NCBI GenBank assembly: GCA_025917655.1
Contig: CP084615.1
Coordinates: forward strand, 2,976,001-3,040,000
Length of the DNA stretch: 64,000 nucleotides
Direction: 5' to 3'
Source of the DNA: Chlorella sorokiniana
Taxonomy: Eukaryota; Chlorophyta; Trebouxiophyceae; Chlorellales; Chlorellaceae
Shown: positions 11,353 through 22,909 of the stretch, piece by piece
Numbering within the stretch: position 1 is the first letter of the stretch
Layout: each line of letters opens with the position of its first letter
Translations under genes and position numbers: made by a program
The notes under the pieces: generated by a model
What the model saw: the letters and a program-made list of their open reading frames with translations, nothing else
Databases searched by the model: none
Told to the model about the DNA's origin: nothing

Positions 11353-14300
11353 ATGCATCTAAGGCTTGAACTGTGCCTTTTGTGGGCGGCCGCCCTACTG
11401 TTGGCGGCCGCGCCCAAAACTAGCCGCGCTCAGGTGCGCGAGTTGCGGCTCTGCGGTAATCGTGCATCCATCACAGTATGATGATGGGCTTAGACTGCCT
11501 GCGCAACCCGCTGCGGTGCTTTTCAACTCCGGCTCTAACGACTGTCCCCTCCGGCCGGCGCAGACTGCCCCTCGTAAGCTCGCCCTCCATGACACGGCGG
11601 TAGATGACGACAGCAGCGCTGCTGCCGGCCGTCGACTCCGCCAGGTGGAGGGCAGCACCTACCCGGGTGCCCTGCCCGACGACAGCGGCAACGTCAGGGT
11701 GTCCGCAGCAGAGGCGCAGCTGGCCGAGGCCATCGCCGAGGGCCGGGAGCGTGTGCCTGCCGCTGCCGCGGAGCTGGCTCGCCCCGACACCCCCAGCGGC
11801 AGGATCCCGCCGGAGATTGTGGCCGAGTATCAGGCGGCGGCGGCGGCGGGCGAGGGGGACGCCAAGGTGGGTGCTGGCTGACGCCGCCCCTTGCACACCA
11901 CATGTCGTACCCCCTTTTGTCTCTGAATCACCCAGCGCGTGGCTACATCTGCACTGGCCTTCATTTTCTTGGCCAGAATTTTAAACTGATTGAGGAAGGC
12001 ATGTGTTGGTGCAGGTGGATGCAGCCTCGTGGTGGGAGTGGTGGAACCGGCTGGCGCGGCAGAACAACCGCCCCCCCCCCCCCGCCCCCGCCCCCGCGGC
12101 CCCCGCCCCCGGCCCCGCCCCCTCGGCCCCCGCCCCGGCCCCGCCCGCCGCGGCCGCCCCCACGCCCCAAGCCCCCCCGCCGCCCCGCGGCCCAAGCCGC
12201 CGCGGCCGCCCCCGAGCCCCAAGCCGCCCAGGCCGCCCCGCGCCCAAAGCCGCCACGGCCGCCGCCGCGCCTGCCAAGCCCGCCCCCTCCCCCTCCCCTC
12301 CACGGCCTTTCCCTCCGCCGCCCTCACCCCACCCCTCGCCGCTTCCTCCCTCGCCGAGGCCGCCTCCGCCCACCCCTGAAGAGCAGCCCCCACCGCCGTC
12401 ACCCCTGCCGCCATCGCCCCTGCCGCCGTCGCCCCCTCCCCCAACCCTCCCGCACCTCGCCCGCCAAGCCCCAAGCCTCACCCTCCCCCGCCGCGCCCTC
12501 CCCCGCCGCGCCCATCTCCGTCGCCGCAGCCCGGCACCTTTGGCCCGCAGCAGTATGCTGAGGTGAGGGCCTGGGCTGCGCATCTGCTTTGAAGGCGCAG
12601 TGAAGCGGCCGCCCGCTGGCAGGCTCCCCAGTGGGCAGAGGGGACCCTCGCCCGCCAGCCCGGGCGGGAAACCCCATGATCTCGTCCCGCTGCCACTGAT
12701 GATGCGTGCTCACGCTACAACCCCGCCCCTGCCCGGTGGCAGGTGCTGGACGCCTGCTACCTGTTTTACGAGGCGCAGCGCAGGTGGGCGCGGCAGGGCC
12801 GGTTTCCTTGATGACGGTGCAACCACCCTGCCTCCCTGCCCCGTCAAGGGTGCTGCATGCTGGGTTCCCCGGAGCGGCCGCGGCCCGTCTGCCCAGCCTG
12901 TGACGCTTCACTCCCCCACCCCGCCTGGCACCCCCTCCCCCGAGCAGCGGCCGCCTGCCGCCTGACAACCGCGTGAGCTGGCGGCGCGACGCCCACACCG
13001 CTGACGTCGTGCCGGGCGGGTGGTACGACGCGGGTGGGTGCGGCTGGGGCTGAGGAAGAGGAGGGGGCTCCGCTGGTGACCCCTCCCCTTCCTGCCCCCG
13101 TCTTCCGTCGCCCACCTGCGCGACAGCCTGCTGCAGCCGCCGTGACAGGGTCTCTGCGGCCCGGCCCTCCATTGGCGAATCACCTCCCGCCACTGCACCC
13201 TCCCCCACTCCTTTCCCAACTCCCTCCCTGCTCGCCGCTCATCCCCTCCTGCCTTCTCCCGCAGGCGACTACATCAAGCACGCCCTGACAGTGGCGCAGT
13301 CTGCCACCTTCATCGCCTGGGGCGCCCTGGACTTCAGGGCGGGGCATGACCGGGGTGAGGGAGTGGGTTGTGTGTGTGTGCATGTGTATGTATGGTGGTT
13401 GGTGGGTGGATAAGGTGCGGGCGCTTTGTTGTGGTAGCCTTCCACCCCTGCACTGGCCCCCGCCGCCGCTTGTTCCTCCTCTGATGCCGCTGCTCCCTTT
13501 TTGCCGCCATCCCTCCCGGCTGCAGCCTCCCTGCTGGGCCACGCGCGGGCGGCGGTGAAGTGGGCGGCTGATTACCTGCGCGGCTGCCACATAGAACGCG
13601 GCCAGAAGTACGTCGGCCTCATCGGCAATCCGGGTGAGGGGCTAGCGCTGCGGCTGCAGTGTTCTGGGCATGGTGGGCCGGGAGGAAACATGGCAGGGCG
13701 GGCTGGAGCTGGGTGGCCATGGTTCGCTTGCCTCGACTGAGGTAGGTTTCAAGACCAAGCATGCGCCGCTCAGGCTGGACCTATTAGGCGCTCGGCTGAG
13801 GGGTTGGGGAAGGGGCATTGCCCCGAGGGCTGTGCAGTGGAGCAACCCCAGGCGCCATGCAGCGGCCTGTCGCATGCCCTGCTTCTGCTGGAAACCCCAT
13901 CACAACTTCACCGCTGGGAACTGGAACTCGGAGTCATTCCACATCGCACCGCTCACCCCCCGCCTCCCCGCCTCCCCGCCTCCCCAGACATTGACCATAC
14001 GTTCTGGGGCCGGCCCGAGGATCAGCCGGTGGGCGGCGCCCTGCGCCCCGTATACGTCTGGAACCGCACGCAGGCGGCGGCCGACCTGCTGGGCACGGTG
14101 CGCCGCGCTGTGCCTGCTGTGCCGAGCTGCGCCTCCTGAGCTGCTCCCTCTGCTGCTCCGTGCCAAGCCGTGCTGTGCGGGGCCGTGCTGTGTAGTTTAT
14201 GATCCGCGCTGCCCCTGCCATTGTGAAGGCGCGCTGCGGCCCTGATGATGGCTCGAGTGCGGCAAGGGTGCCGCCTGGCCGCCAAGGCCGAGCGCCCTGC

Positions 14301-17300
14301 CGCCCCTTGCCACTGCCACTGCTCACGCTCCTGCTGCGCCGCCCCTCCCCGCCTCCGCTCCTCCACGCCTCCCTGCTGCAGGTGTCCGCCTCCTCGCCTC
14401 AGCCTCCATGGTGCTGCGCCCCCTCAACGCCACCGACGCCGATTCTTTGGTGCAGCATGCCGAGGAGTTGTACGCGTGGGGAGCGGCCCGCCAGGGTGAG
14501 GGGGGCTGGGGGAAGATAAAGATAGATAGATAGATAAGGGACGGCTGCTGCCTGCTGCCCTCCTTGCCGCGGCTGCATTGGTGGTTCTTTCTTGTTGGGG
14601 TGCATGTGTGTGCGTTGGGTGATCAGCCCAAAAGTGCTGGGGTATGGAGCGGAGGTGTGTGGGTGTGTGTGGGGAGAAGATGAACTCCCGAGTGCTCGCT
14701 CGGTTTGCGCTGTCACACACAACAACTGTGCTGCGCTGGGATGCCTGCGATTCGTTTGCATGTACCGCTGTCCTGCCTGTTGCCGGGCGCTGCCGACGGG
14801 TTCTGCAGAGTGGACCGTCTGCCCCCTGAACCCCCGTCCCTTGCACCGCAGGCCTCTTCTCCAAGAGCTACCCCGGCTACCCTTGGGTCTACTCCTGCAG
14901 CCGCTACCACGACAAGCTGATGCTGGCGGCGGGGTGGCTGTACCGTGCAACCGGTGCGCACCGCTGCTGGTACTGCTGCCGTCACCCAGATTCTGGCCGG
15001 CGGCTCTGTGCCTGCGCTGCACAAGGACCGCCTTCCATGGGCCCTCTTTGCTTTGCGGTGCTGTTGGAGCTGTGAACTTGTCCTGAAGCCAGCACAAGCA
15101 GGACGGTGCAATTACCTTTGCCTCCGTCACTGTCCCCCGCAGGCAACTCCAGCTACCTGACGGCTGCTTACCGCCACTGGCGAGACGCCGGCGGCATGTA
15201 CGGCACGGCTGGCTCGGTCAACCCCTATGTGTCGTGGGACTCCGTGTACGCCCCCGCTGCCGCCCTGCTGCTCAAGTGAGGCGCCGCGTTGCCTTCTGCA
15301 GTGGGATGGGGTGGTTCGGGGCTGCGCTGAGGGCCATTTTACGGTTGCAGGCCGCAGCGCGGGTCTGGAGCTCCGCACAGGCTGCTGCTGCCCGGGTTGC
15401 TTGGGCCTCGCGTTGCCGTCGCTGCCCTAATACTGTGCCGAAGCATGCTTGCACGCAAGCGCAGCGCTGTCACACTGCCCGGTCTGATGAACAGCCGATG
15501 CGCCCGGCCCCGTCCCCCTCTGCAGTGTTGGCTCCGACATTGGCGCCTCCAATGTGCCAGGCCACTCTGAGTATCTCACTTTCTATAACGACTTTGCCCA
15601 GATCTGGGTGCAGGCCACGGGTGCGGCGCAGGGCGGCGGGGGTGTGCGAGCAATGCTTCTTTTTGTATGTTTGGACGGGTTGAGGGGGTGCATGCGCTTG
15701 CACAGGATGCCTCTGGAAGTGAAGGTCACCACCGTTTTGGCGCACCCTGCTGACTTACGCTGGCCTGCCTCGCTCCGCCATTTCTGCTCACGCAGGCAGC
15801 TGGGGCATTGTGAAGACGCCCAAGGGCTTGCGCCTGGCCAACTGGTCAAAGGTGGGCGGGCTGCCGCTTCAGTGCGCCGCTCTGCTGGCTGCGCTCATGG
15901 CGCTCAGCGGTTTGGCTTGCAGGCACCCAGCGATGGGGCTGGTTTCCGCCGCTGTTTTGGTGCACCGTCCCTGGCTCCCACAGCTCTCCCTGCTTCGCCT
16001 CAAACTCCATCCATGTCTCTCCCGCTCCCGGCCCGCAGTGGGGCAACCTGCGCTACGCTTCCAACGTCGCTTTCGCGGTGCTGCTGCGCGCCGCGCGCCT
16101 GCAGCCAGGCAGCCAGGTGTGTGGATGGAGGCCGTTGCTGCTGTTAGCTGGGCAGCTGCTCCAGCCGCCCTGGGGCCCGTGGGACTTTCAGCATCACGCA
16201 GGCTGTGCCCCACCAACCGCACTCGTCTGTCAGAGCGCTGCTGAGCTGCAAAACGCGCTGCCGCCAGTCTGGCATCCCGGCCGGGCAGCCTATCAAGATA
16301 TCCGCCCACGCATCTGCACACACTGTCCCCCAAGCGACCCCTCACCTTGCTTGCCCTCTCCTCCCTTGACTGTCATCTTTCTTCCTCCCCTGCCGCAGCG
16401 CACCGTTCTGCTGGACTTTGCCCGCTCCCAAGTGGACTACGCCCTGGGCTCGGCTGGGCGCAGCTACGTGGTGGGCTGGGGCGTCAACCCGCCCACGCAG
16501 GTGCGGCTCTGCCCAGCTGCTGCTGCCGCTGTTGTTGTTGTGCCCAGGTCCTGGCGGGCAGGACAGGTGGCACAGGTTTTCACCGCTGATGTGGAGTCTG
16601 ATGCTCAGCCAGTTCTCAATCTGCATGCGTGCCGGGCCTGTGCGCCCGCTCAGCTCCCGGCTGCTTCCACACGTTTCCTGCATTCAATGTACCGCGTCTC
16701 CCCCTTCCCCTCCCCACCACCACCACCCACCCAAACTGGAACGGGCAGCCGCACCATGCCGCCGCATCATGCCCCGACCCCCCGCCTCCTGCACCTGGAC
16801 AGACTACGGCAGCCCCGGCCCCAACCCCCAGGCGCGTCCCACCATGCGCCACCCTGCGTCTGCCGCACTGTCCCTCCAGGGCTGGTTTGCTGTTGGTGCT
16901 TTTGCACCTTGGATCGGCGTGGACGGTTGCCCAGCGTCTGCCTTCTTGTCGTTCCTTATTTTCAATGCGTGCGCTGCTGGCCCCTGGCTGCCCCCCCCCC
17001 GCCGCTCATGCCATGCTGCAGGTGTTGACTGGTGCGCTGGTGGCAGGGCCCGCCGACACCGACGACTCGTACAAGGACCTGCGCAGCGATTACGTCACCA
17101 ACGAGGTGGGCGCCTGGTGTGTGCAGCACGTAGATACCACAGCTTCAGCTGTGGAAGGGCACGGACGATGGCGCCTTCTGCTCCGCCATGCTTGCTGCAC
17201 GCTAGCGTGCTTGTTGCATGCATGCTCGCTGCTCACAGCGCACAGTCAACATGAATTTTCCACAAGTATGTTGCTGCAGGTGGCCATTGACTACAACGCC

Positions 17301-17344
17301 GGCCTGACCGGTGCGCTGGCTGGGTTGCTGGCCATGCTGGAGTG
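11353..17344 (+). CDS. Secreted glycoside hydrolase family 9 endoglucanase
   Basis: The predicted protein hydrolyses beta-1,4-glucan after secretion. Exon 1 (11353-11433) is a signal peptide ([19 protein letters not shown]). Exon 2 is 11477-11866. Exon 3 (12015-12557) has a Trp-rich start (SWWEWW) and then a very long Pro-rich region. The catalytic domain runs over exons near 12743-12782, 12948-13033, 13265-13354, 13526-13633, 13988-14097, 14382-14495, 14852-14953, 15143-15275, 15526-15620, 15796-15851, 16039-16116, 16399-16500, 16749-16831, 17022-17105 and 17280-17344. Key motifs are [23 protein letters not shown] (catalytic Asp pair), [23 protein letters not shown] and [11 protein letters not shown] (catalytic Glu). 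Frame breaks lie in C runs within exon 3 and at 14395 and 16780. The intron after 16831 uses a GC donor. The family is firm. Confidence 0.88.
12070..12530 (+). repeat. C-rich low-complexity tract encoding the Pro-rich region
   Basis: Long runs of C and CCG/CCC codons encode a PPSP-type linker in the cellulase. Two plus-strand frames are both Pro-rich. The frame leading in ([14 protein letters not shown]) differs from the one leading out ([13 protein letters not shown]), so a base-count error in a C run is likely. Long Gly-rich ORFs on the opposite strand are artefacts of this composition. Confidence 0.7.
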
Positions 17345-18030
17345 AGGAGCGACACCAATTTTAGTGTGTGCAGCTTAGAAATAAAGCTTGTCGGAGCCTG
17401 CAGCATCACAATGCCGCGGTGTTTGGAGATGCATCGTTTGAACGCAGCCGCCATATCCAGCTCGCAAGCCTGCCCCACAGTCGCTCAGCAGTGTCGTCCG
17501 AGGCTGCTGTCCCAGGCTTCGCGAGGCAGCGCTGCCGCCCGCCTCTTGCCGTGCTGCCGCGTCGCTGCAAACCTGCACAATGCCCGTCAGCCCTGGCTCA
17601 ACGGCACGTTTTCATGTTGAGTTGTTAGCGTTTTTTAGGTTTTTTTACATAAAGATGATGAAGCTTTGATGGAACTCAATTGATTTTCTGTTGTTCACAG
17701 CTCACAAAAGAGTGACCGTCAGATAGAAGAAGCAATGTGCAGGTGGTTCTCGGACGCTGGCCCCCTGCAGCTTCCCTGCTGGGTCATACAGGGAATCACA
17801 ACCAATCTGTGTAGTAATCTGGTGCCAGACTATTACCAGGTTCTGCTCGCTGTCGACAGCGCAACTTCCGGGCAGCTGCCGGCACTCTGGGCAGCGCATG
17901 CCCGAAGCGGTGGCGAGGATGATTTATCGGGGGTCACCTGTTCTTTAACGGATTGAGTTGCAAAGTAAGGTTATCAGCCGCGCCAACACGTTAGTAAAAG
18001 CTCCACGCCAATTATATACGCCAGCCTCTC
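17345..18030. other. Intergenic between the cellulase and first F-box gene
   Basis: This is the 3' flank of the cellulase and the upstream region of the F-box gene. It is noticeably richer in A/T around 17620-17700, which includes T runs. Short ORFs exist on both strands, but none shows splice-flanked or family-like sequence. Confidence 0.4.
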
Positions 18031-20166
18031 ATGGCCTTTGACAGTGCCGCAGTCACTGTGGATGCCTTGCCGGATGTCGTGCTGGGTTATGTGCTCGCGC
18101 TGGCCGGCCATGAGCACAGGCGCGTTTCACACAACCCTTCTCGCGCCCCTGCCCGCGCTCTGCATTCAGCATTGAGCTGCACAATTTGTGCATGTGAGAG
18201 AGGCAGTCCGGCTATGCTGCGCCCCGCGCGTGAAGTCCCCGGCCGCCGCCCGCTGCGCAGGCGCGCTGTGACCTCTGTGTGCCGCCGCTGGCGCCGCGTG
18301 TATTGGGGCGAGCCCTCGCTATGGCGCGGCTATCGAGCGGGTCTGCCGCGAGAGGCGGCCGGCTGGTACCCCTCCCCCAATGAGGGCAGCTTGACGGGGC
18401 AGCTGGCGGCGCTGTGGCGCAGCTTGGCAGGCCCGGCACACCCGCCCCCGCTGCTGCCTGGCTGGACACACACGCGCGGGTGCTGCGCCGGATTGGCCGG
18501 CACCTAGCTTCTGTGGAGCTTCTGTTGGACACGGGGCACCCAGCAGTACCGACTGCCTGCACCCCAGCCTTTGTCGAGCTGCTGGGAACGGTGCGGGACG
18601 CCGCCCGGCACTCGCCCACCTGAAGCTGGCAGCCTACGCGCTGCCCGCAGCCGCCAGCGACGTGCTGAGCACGCTGAGCGGCCTGCGCAGCCTGCATCTG
18701 GAGCTGCGCTCGCTCTCCTCCGCCAACCTCGACTCCTTGGTTCCCCTTGCCGGCAGCCTCACCTCGCTGGTCCTCTATGCCAACGCCTGCCTGGCGCCCA
18801 AGGGGCTCCAGCCCCTCGCCGCCCTCACCCGCCTGCAGCAGCTCGAGCTGGCCAGCAGCCAGCGGCGGCCGCTCCTGCCTGCGCCGGCTGCGCTCCCGTA
18901 CCTGCGACGCTACGCGTTCAGCAGCTACAGCGGTTCGCTCGAGGTGGGGGGTTGCCAAGGGCTGCATGTGCGTGGGCGGGCTGGAGGCTGGAGCTGCGGT
19001 GCGGGGCACAGGCCGGCCGGCGGCGGCAGGCTGCGGCTGGAGGCCAGAGAGGGGCCGCTGGCCAGCGTGGCACTTCCAAGCGGTCGCCAGCATCTTCTTC
19101 CTCCCCCGCCGCTGCTCCCGTCCTCGCAGGTGGCAGGGCGCAGATCGCAGCCAGCGCCTACGATGCAGCGCTGTCGCCGCAGGGCATCCCCACCCTGCAC
19201 AGCCAGCCTGACGAGGGCAGCAGCGGGTCCGCCGGCGGCGGGCAGCCAGCGCAGCAGGAGGGCCGGCTGAGGCTGTGCCCCGGCGCCTACAGCGGCAACC
19301 TCGCCCCGCTGCTGGCGGTGCTGCTGCCGCCAGCGGGGGCACCCCTGCGCGCGCTGGAGCTGCACGGCAGCTTCCTGGCGCTGCGCGCGTGCGGCGTCTG
19401 CCCCGCGCTGCGCACGCTGCGGGAGCTGCAGCTGGTTGGCGGCTTCCTGGGCACCGCCGCTCGCCCGCGGCAGCTGCTGCAAGAGCTGCTTCCCGAGCCC
19501 CGGCCCTGCAGCGGCTGACGGTGGATCTTGGCATGCCAGAGGAGGAGCTGCCCGCCGCCGTCGCCTCCCTCACCGCCCTGACGGCGCTCGCCTGGCACGG
19601 CTGCCTGCGCCACCTGCCGCCCGGGCCCTACCTGGCGGGTGCGTTTCATTCAACCTGCCATCTGCTGCACCGCTGCAACTAACGCTTGCGTGGGCAGTGC
19701 TGTTGCTGCCCAGCCGGCTGAGCAGACCGCTGGCAGGGATGCTGGTGCGGCCGGCTTTGTCTCGCTGCAAGCCACCACCGTTCGCTGGCGCCCTCTAGTC
19801 GCTGCTGTCCATGCGGGCAGAACAAGCATGACTTCCGTCCTGTCCCAGCTTCTTCCCCCGCTCGTGTGTGCCTCCCGCAGGCTTGCAAGAGCTGGACCTG
19901 AGCCGCAACGATCTCCAGCGCCTGCCCCCGCCCTGGCAACCGCCACCCGCCTCACGGCGCTGGACCTGACGGCCAACCCGGCGCTGGTGCTCCCCCTGGC
20001 CGACGCCGAAGCCGTGCTGCTGCGCCTGCCCGCCCTGCGCCGCCTGCGCATGGCGCCCTGGTACCAGCAGCGGCGGCGGCTGCCGGGCACGCCCGACGTG
20101 CTGGCGGTCGTGGCGGCGGCGGCTCCGGGGCTGCGGCTGGAGCTGGTGGATGAGAAGAAGGGGTGA
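18031..20166 (+). CDS. F-box / leucine-rich repeat protein (copy 1)
   Basis: This is a predicted substrate receptor of an SCF ubiquitin ligase. Exon 1 (18031-18119) carries the first half of the F-box, VDALPDVVLGYVLALAG. Exon 2 (18261-18943) completes it with AVTSVCRRWRRVYW and then LRR-like units such as LSGLRSLHLELRSL and LAALTRLQQLELA. Exons near 19130-19638 and 19881-20166 continue the repeats with LRTLRELQLVGG, LQRLTVDLGMP, LQELDLSRNDLQRLP and LTALDLTANPAL. The intron after exon 1 uses a GC donor (CACAG/GCGCGT). Five or more single-base frame breaks occur, mostly at CCCGG or C runs, for example near 18440, 18620, 19140, 19505 and 19930. Restoring one base at each gives continuous LRR sequence, so I read it as an intact gene with assembly indels. 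Targets are unknown. Confidence 0.75.
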
Positions 20167-20193
20167 CGCATGCGGCTTTCAGCATCCACTGGT

Positions 20194-20198
20194 TGTAA
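20194..20198 (+). terminator. Candidate TGTAA polyadenylation signal
   Basis: TGTAA lies about 28 bases after the stop of the first F-box gene. TGTAA is the usual chlorophyte polyadenylation signal. Such a short motif can occur by chance, so this is only a candidate. Confidence 0.4.
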
Positions 20199-20514
20199 TG
20201 CAAACCCGGTGCTTGATGAAGGGTCGAGAGAAGTAGGGTGCTGGAGGCAGCTGCCAACTACCTTCAGCACCACGTTCGGCACAGTTGCCAAGCAACCGGC
20301 GGCGGCAGCGGCGACAGCGTTGGCATCTGGGCGCGGAGGGGTGCTGCTGGTGGGTGCGCGGATGCCGGATCTGTGACAGCTCAGCTGCAGCCGTGCCATT
20401 GATGGACACACAAACTCGCAAATGCGGTTCGATCCCTCTGCCTGGCCTCCAGCATGGCACCCACTGCAGCCTCCCGCTGCGCCTCCACGCCTGCCGGCTG
20501 CCAGTGCGTGCCTT

Positions 20515-22909
20515 TCAGTGCATGTTAAATAGTGGTGCTTCTTCGACAGGCTCAGCAGGCATGCGCACCAATACCTCCACCCGGCTGCTTGCGCGTTGCA
20601 TGCACAGCGCAAGGTGCATTAGCACATGGTGGCCTTCACCCAAGGCGTCCCCCTTCTCAGCAGCTGCCAGCTCCAGAACCGCAAAGCGGCGGCTGCTGGC
20701 CAGCCTCGCCGCAAGCGCACCAGCCGCCGCCCACTGCTGCCGGTAGCCAGACAGGTCCAGCGCTGCAGCCTTGGCTGCTGCCTCGTCCAGGGCCGCGTCC
20801 CCGCAGCCGCCGGACGTGCACAGGGTTGCACGCAGCGGGGCGGGGTGGGCGGTGAGCCGGAGAAGCTGCAGGGAAGTGGCGGGACACAATTTACCACACC
20901 TGGACACCTGCCCATCCGAGCAAGCCTTCAAATTGCGGCACGCACAAGCGAGCAAGGGGAAGAGTGCGTCGAGCAGGGGCCAAAGCTGTGCCCAGCACGC
21001 ACCTCAGGCATGAATGGAAGCAGCGGGGTGAGCCGCAGCGTTGGCCACACATCCAGGCTCAGCTGCTCCACCCGCCTGCAGCCCAAGCATGGGCTCAAGT
21101 GCGTGTCAGTGCGGCAGCGCGCTGCGTGGACCGAGTTCAGACAAAGCTTGCCAGCGGCTGGGCCCGCCCAGACAAGAAGGCCCCTCACCACAGGTACTGC
21201 CCGGCTGGCAGAGGGAAGTCGGTGCCCCAGGGTTGGCGCAGCCGCAGTTCCCGCAAGCTGATAGGCAGCTCCTCGAGGCAAGGGGGCACGACGCCGTCGT
21301 CCAGCACCAGCTCTGCATCCAGGGCCCGCAGCCGCCTGCAGGCAAAGCGCACCCCGGCGGCGCGATTCAGGCAGCGCCCGAAGGGAGCGACAGGCAGCGC
21401 GGTGGGGGCGTTGGCAGCCAGCAGCTCCGGGGAAGTTGCATTAAGCAGCTGTCGGCGTCGGCGGAGGGCTCTGCTCCCTGGCGGTTGCCCGCGCCATGTG
21501 GCGCCCCGCCCTGTGCTGCAGGGCCCTCACTGCAGCGAGGCAGCTGGTAGGCCCTCAACAGCCTACGCGGGTCCTCACCTCAGCTCCGGCAGCACTCTCG
21601 TCCAGTGTCCAGCGCAGCTAGAGGGCAGGCGCCGCACCACCAGCGTGCGGAGGCCGGTACAGGCCGACACCACGGGCGGCAGGCAGCCGGGCGGCAGCTC
21701 CAGCACCTGTGCGCCGGCAGGGGTGAAGCCCGGGGGAAGCTGTCGACGGTGCGGAACAAACAGCAGGGCCCAACGCACTTCGACTGCACTCCTCTGCAGG
21801 AGCCGGGCCCAGCCGCGTACGGTGCGAACAGCAGCGCGGCTCACCTCCAGCTGGCCCGCCAGCGGCGACAGGGCGGCGAGCAGAGCGTGGCCGTCAGCCT
21901 TGTACTCCTCCTCCTCCCACTCCTCAAACTGCACCGCCATGCGCAGCTCCCGCAGCGCAGGCAGGGCCGCCGCAAGCCCTCGGCACGCTGCCAGCGTGCC
22001 GATGGAGTGAGCGGCGTGCAGCGTGAGCGACGTGAGGGTGGGCAGGACGCACGGGCTGCTGCCGCCGTTCCCCGCCAGCATGAAGCCCTGCCGCAGCGAG
22101 CCCCACGCCCGCCCCGGCCTGCCGATCACCAGGCTGTCCAGCTGGGGCAGGCCGCTCAGGGCCGGGGGCAGAACAACCTCCGGGCAGCAGCCCAGGTGCA
22201 GCCGCCGCAGGGGGGGGGCAGCGAGCCGCCTCTCTTGCGCCCGGGCGCAGACAGCAGGGCTTGCAGGTCCGGGGGCTCGAGCAGCCGGATGCGAGGCTCG
22301 GCATCCGCGAAGAAGCACGTCCTGGGCCCATCATACCTGCCACGGAAATGGTACGCCACCTCCCAGCACAGGGACAGCTCCTGCAGGAGAGGGGCCGCTG
22401 CGAGGCGGCTGGCCAGCGCTGCGAGTGCAGCGTGGCAGCGGCTCAGGAAGCGGCGTCGCCGGCTCACGCCCTCCACCGTAGCAACGCGCAGGTGCAGGCG
22501 CGACACGGCCGGCATGCGCGGACGCAGAAACCGCATGAGATTCATCCAACCGTCCAGGCTGTGGCAGGTGCACTGCAGCAGGGAGGGAGGCGCCAAGTCC
22601 AGGCCGGTGCTGCCAATCGCAACGTGCTGGCACTGTGCAATGTGCAGCCGAACCCTGGCCGAAAGAACCTGATACGACCGCAGATGAGCAGCCAGCTGCA
22701 TTGATATTGCAATGGGCGCATGCATTCAGCCGGGCGAGGCAAGCCGGGCGGCTTGCCTCGAGGTCACGCCACACTGGGGACGGTGCCGCCGCCAGGCGCC
22801 GCCACCGGCGGCAAACCTGGCCAGCGACCAGCAGGTCGGTTTGTGACGACAGCGATGACATAATGTGAATGATGGTGGCGTCCGGAAGGTCGCCGATTGT
22901 CAGCGACAT
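20515..22909 (-). CDS. F-box / leucine-rich repeat protein (copy 2)
   Basis: The start ATG at 22909 opens IGDLPDATIIHIMSSL and then VCRRWRRLAAAPSPVWRDL, a typical F-box. A long first exon (22909-about 21580) carries LRR-like sequence: SRLHLRVATVEG, LLQELSLCWEV, LRRLHLGCCPEV, LPQLDSLVIG and LPALRELRMAVQFEEWEEEE. Later exons lie near 21528-21193 (LISLRELRLRQPWG-type), 21078-21001 (VEQLSLDVWPTLRLTPLLPF) and 20865-20515 (ending EAPLFNMH). Frame breaks occur near 22730, 22245 and 21455, again in short G/C runs. The gene converges with copy 1, with about 350 bp between stops. It is probably an SCF adaptor; its substrate is unknown. Confidence 0.72.

Noticed and set aside
11961-12583. Long Gly-rich, collagen-like ORFs on the minus strand
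   Set aside because: They are the antisense of the Pro-rich coding region of the cellulase and exist only because of CCG/CGG composition.
17625-17652. TTTTTTAGGTTTTTTT resembling the telomeric tract
   Set aside because: It has no GGG and no repeated unit; it is a simple T-rich stretch in a 3' flank.
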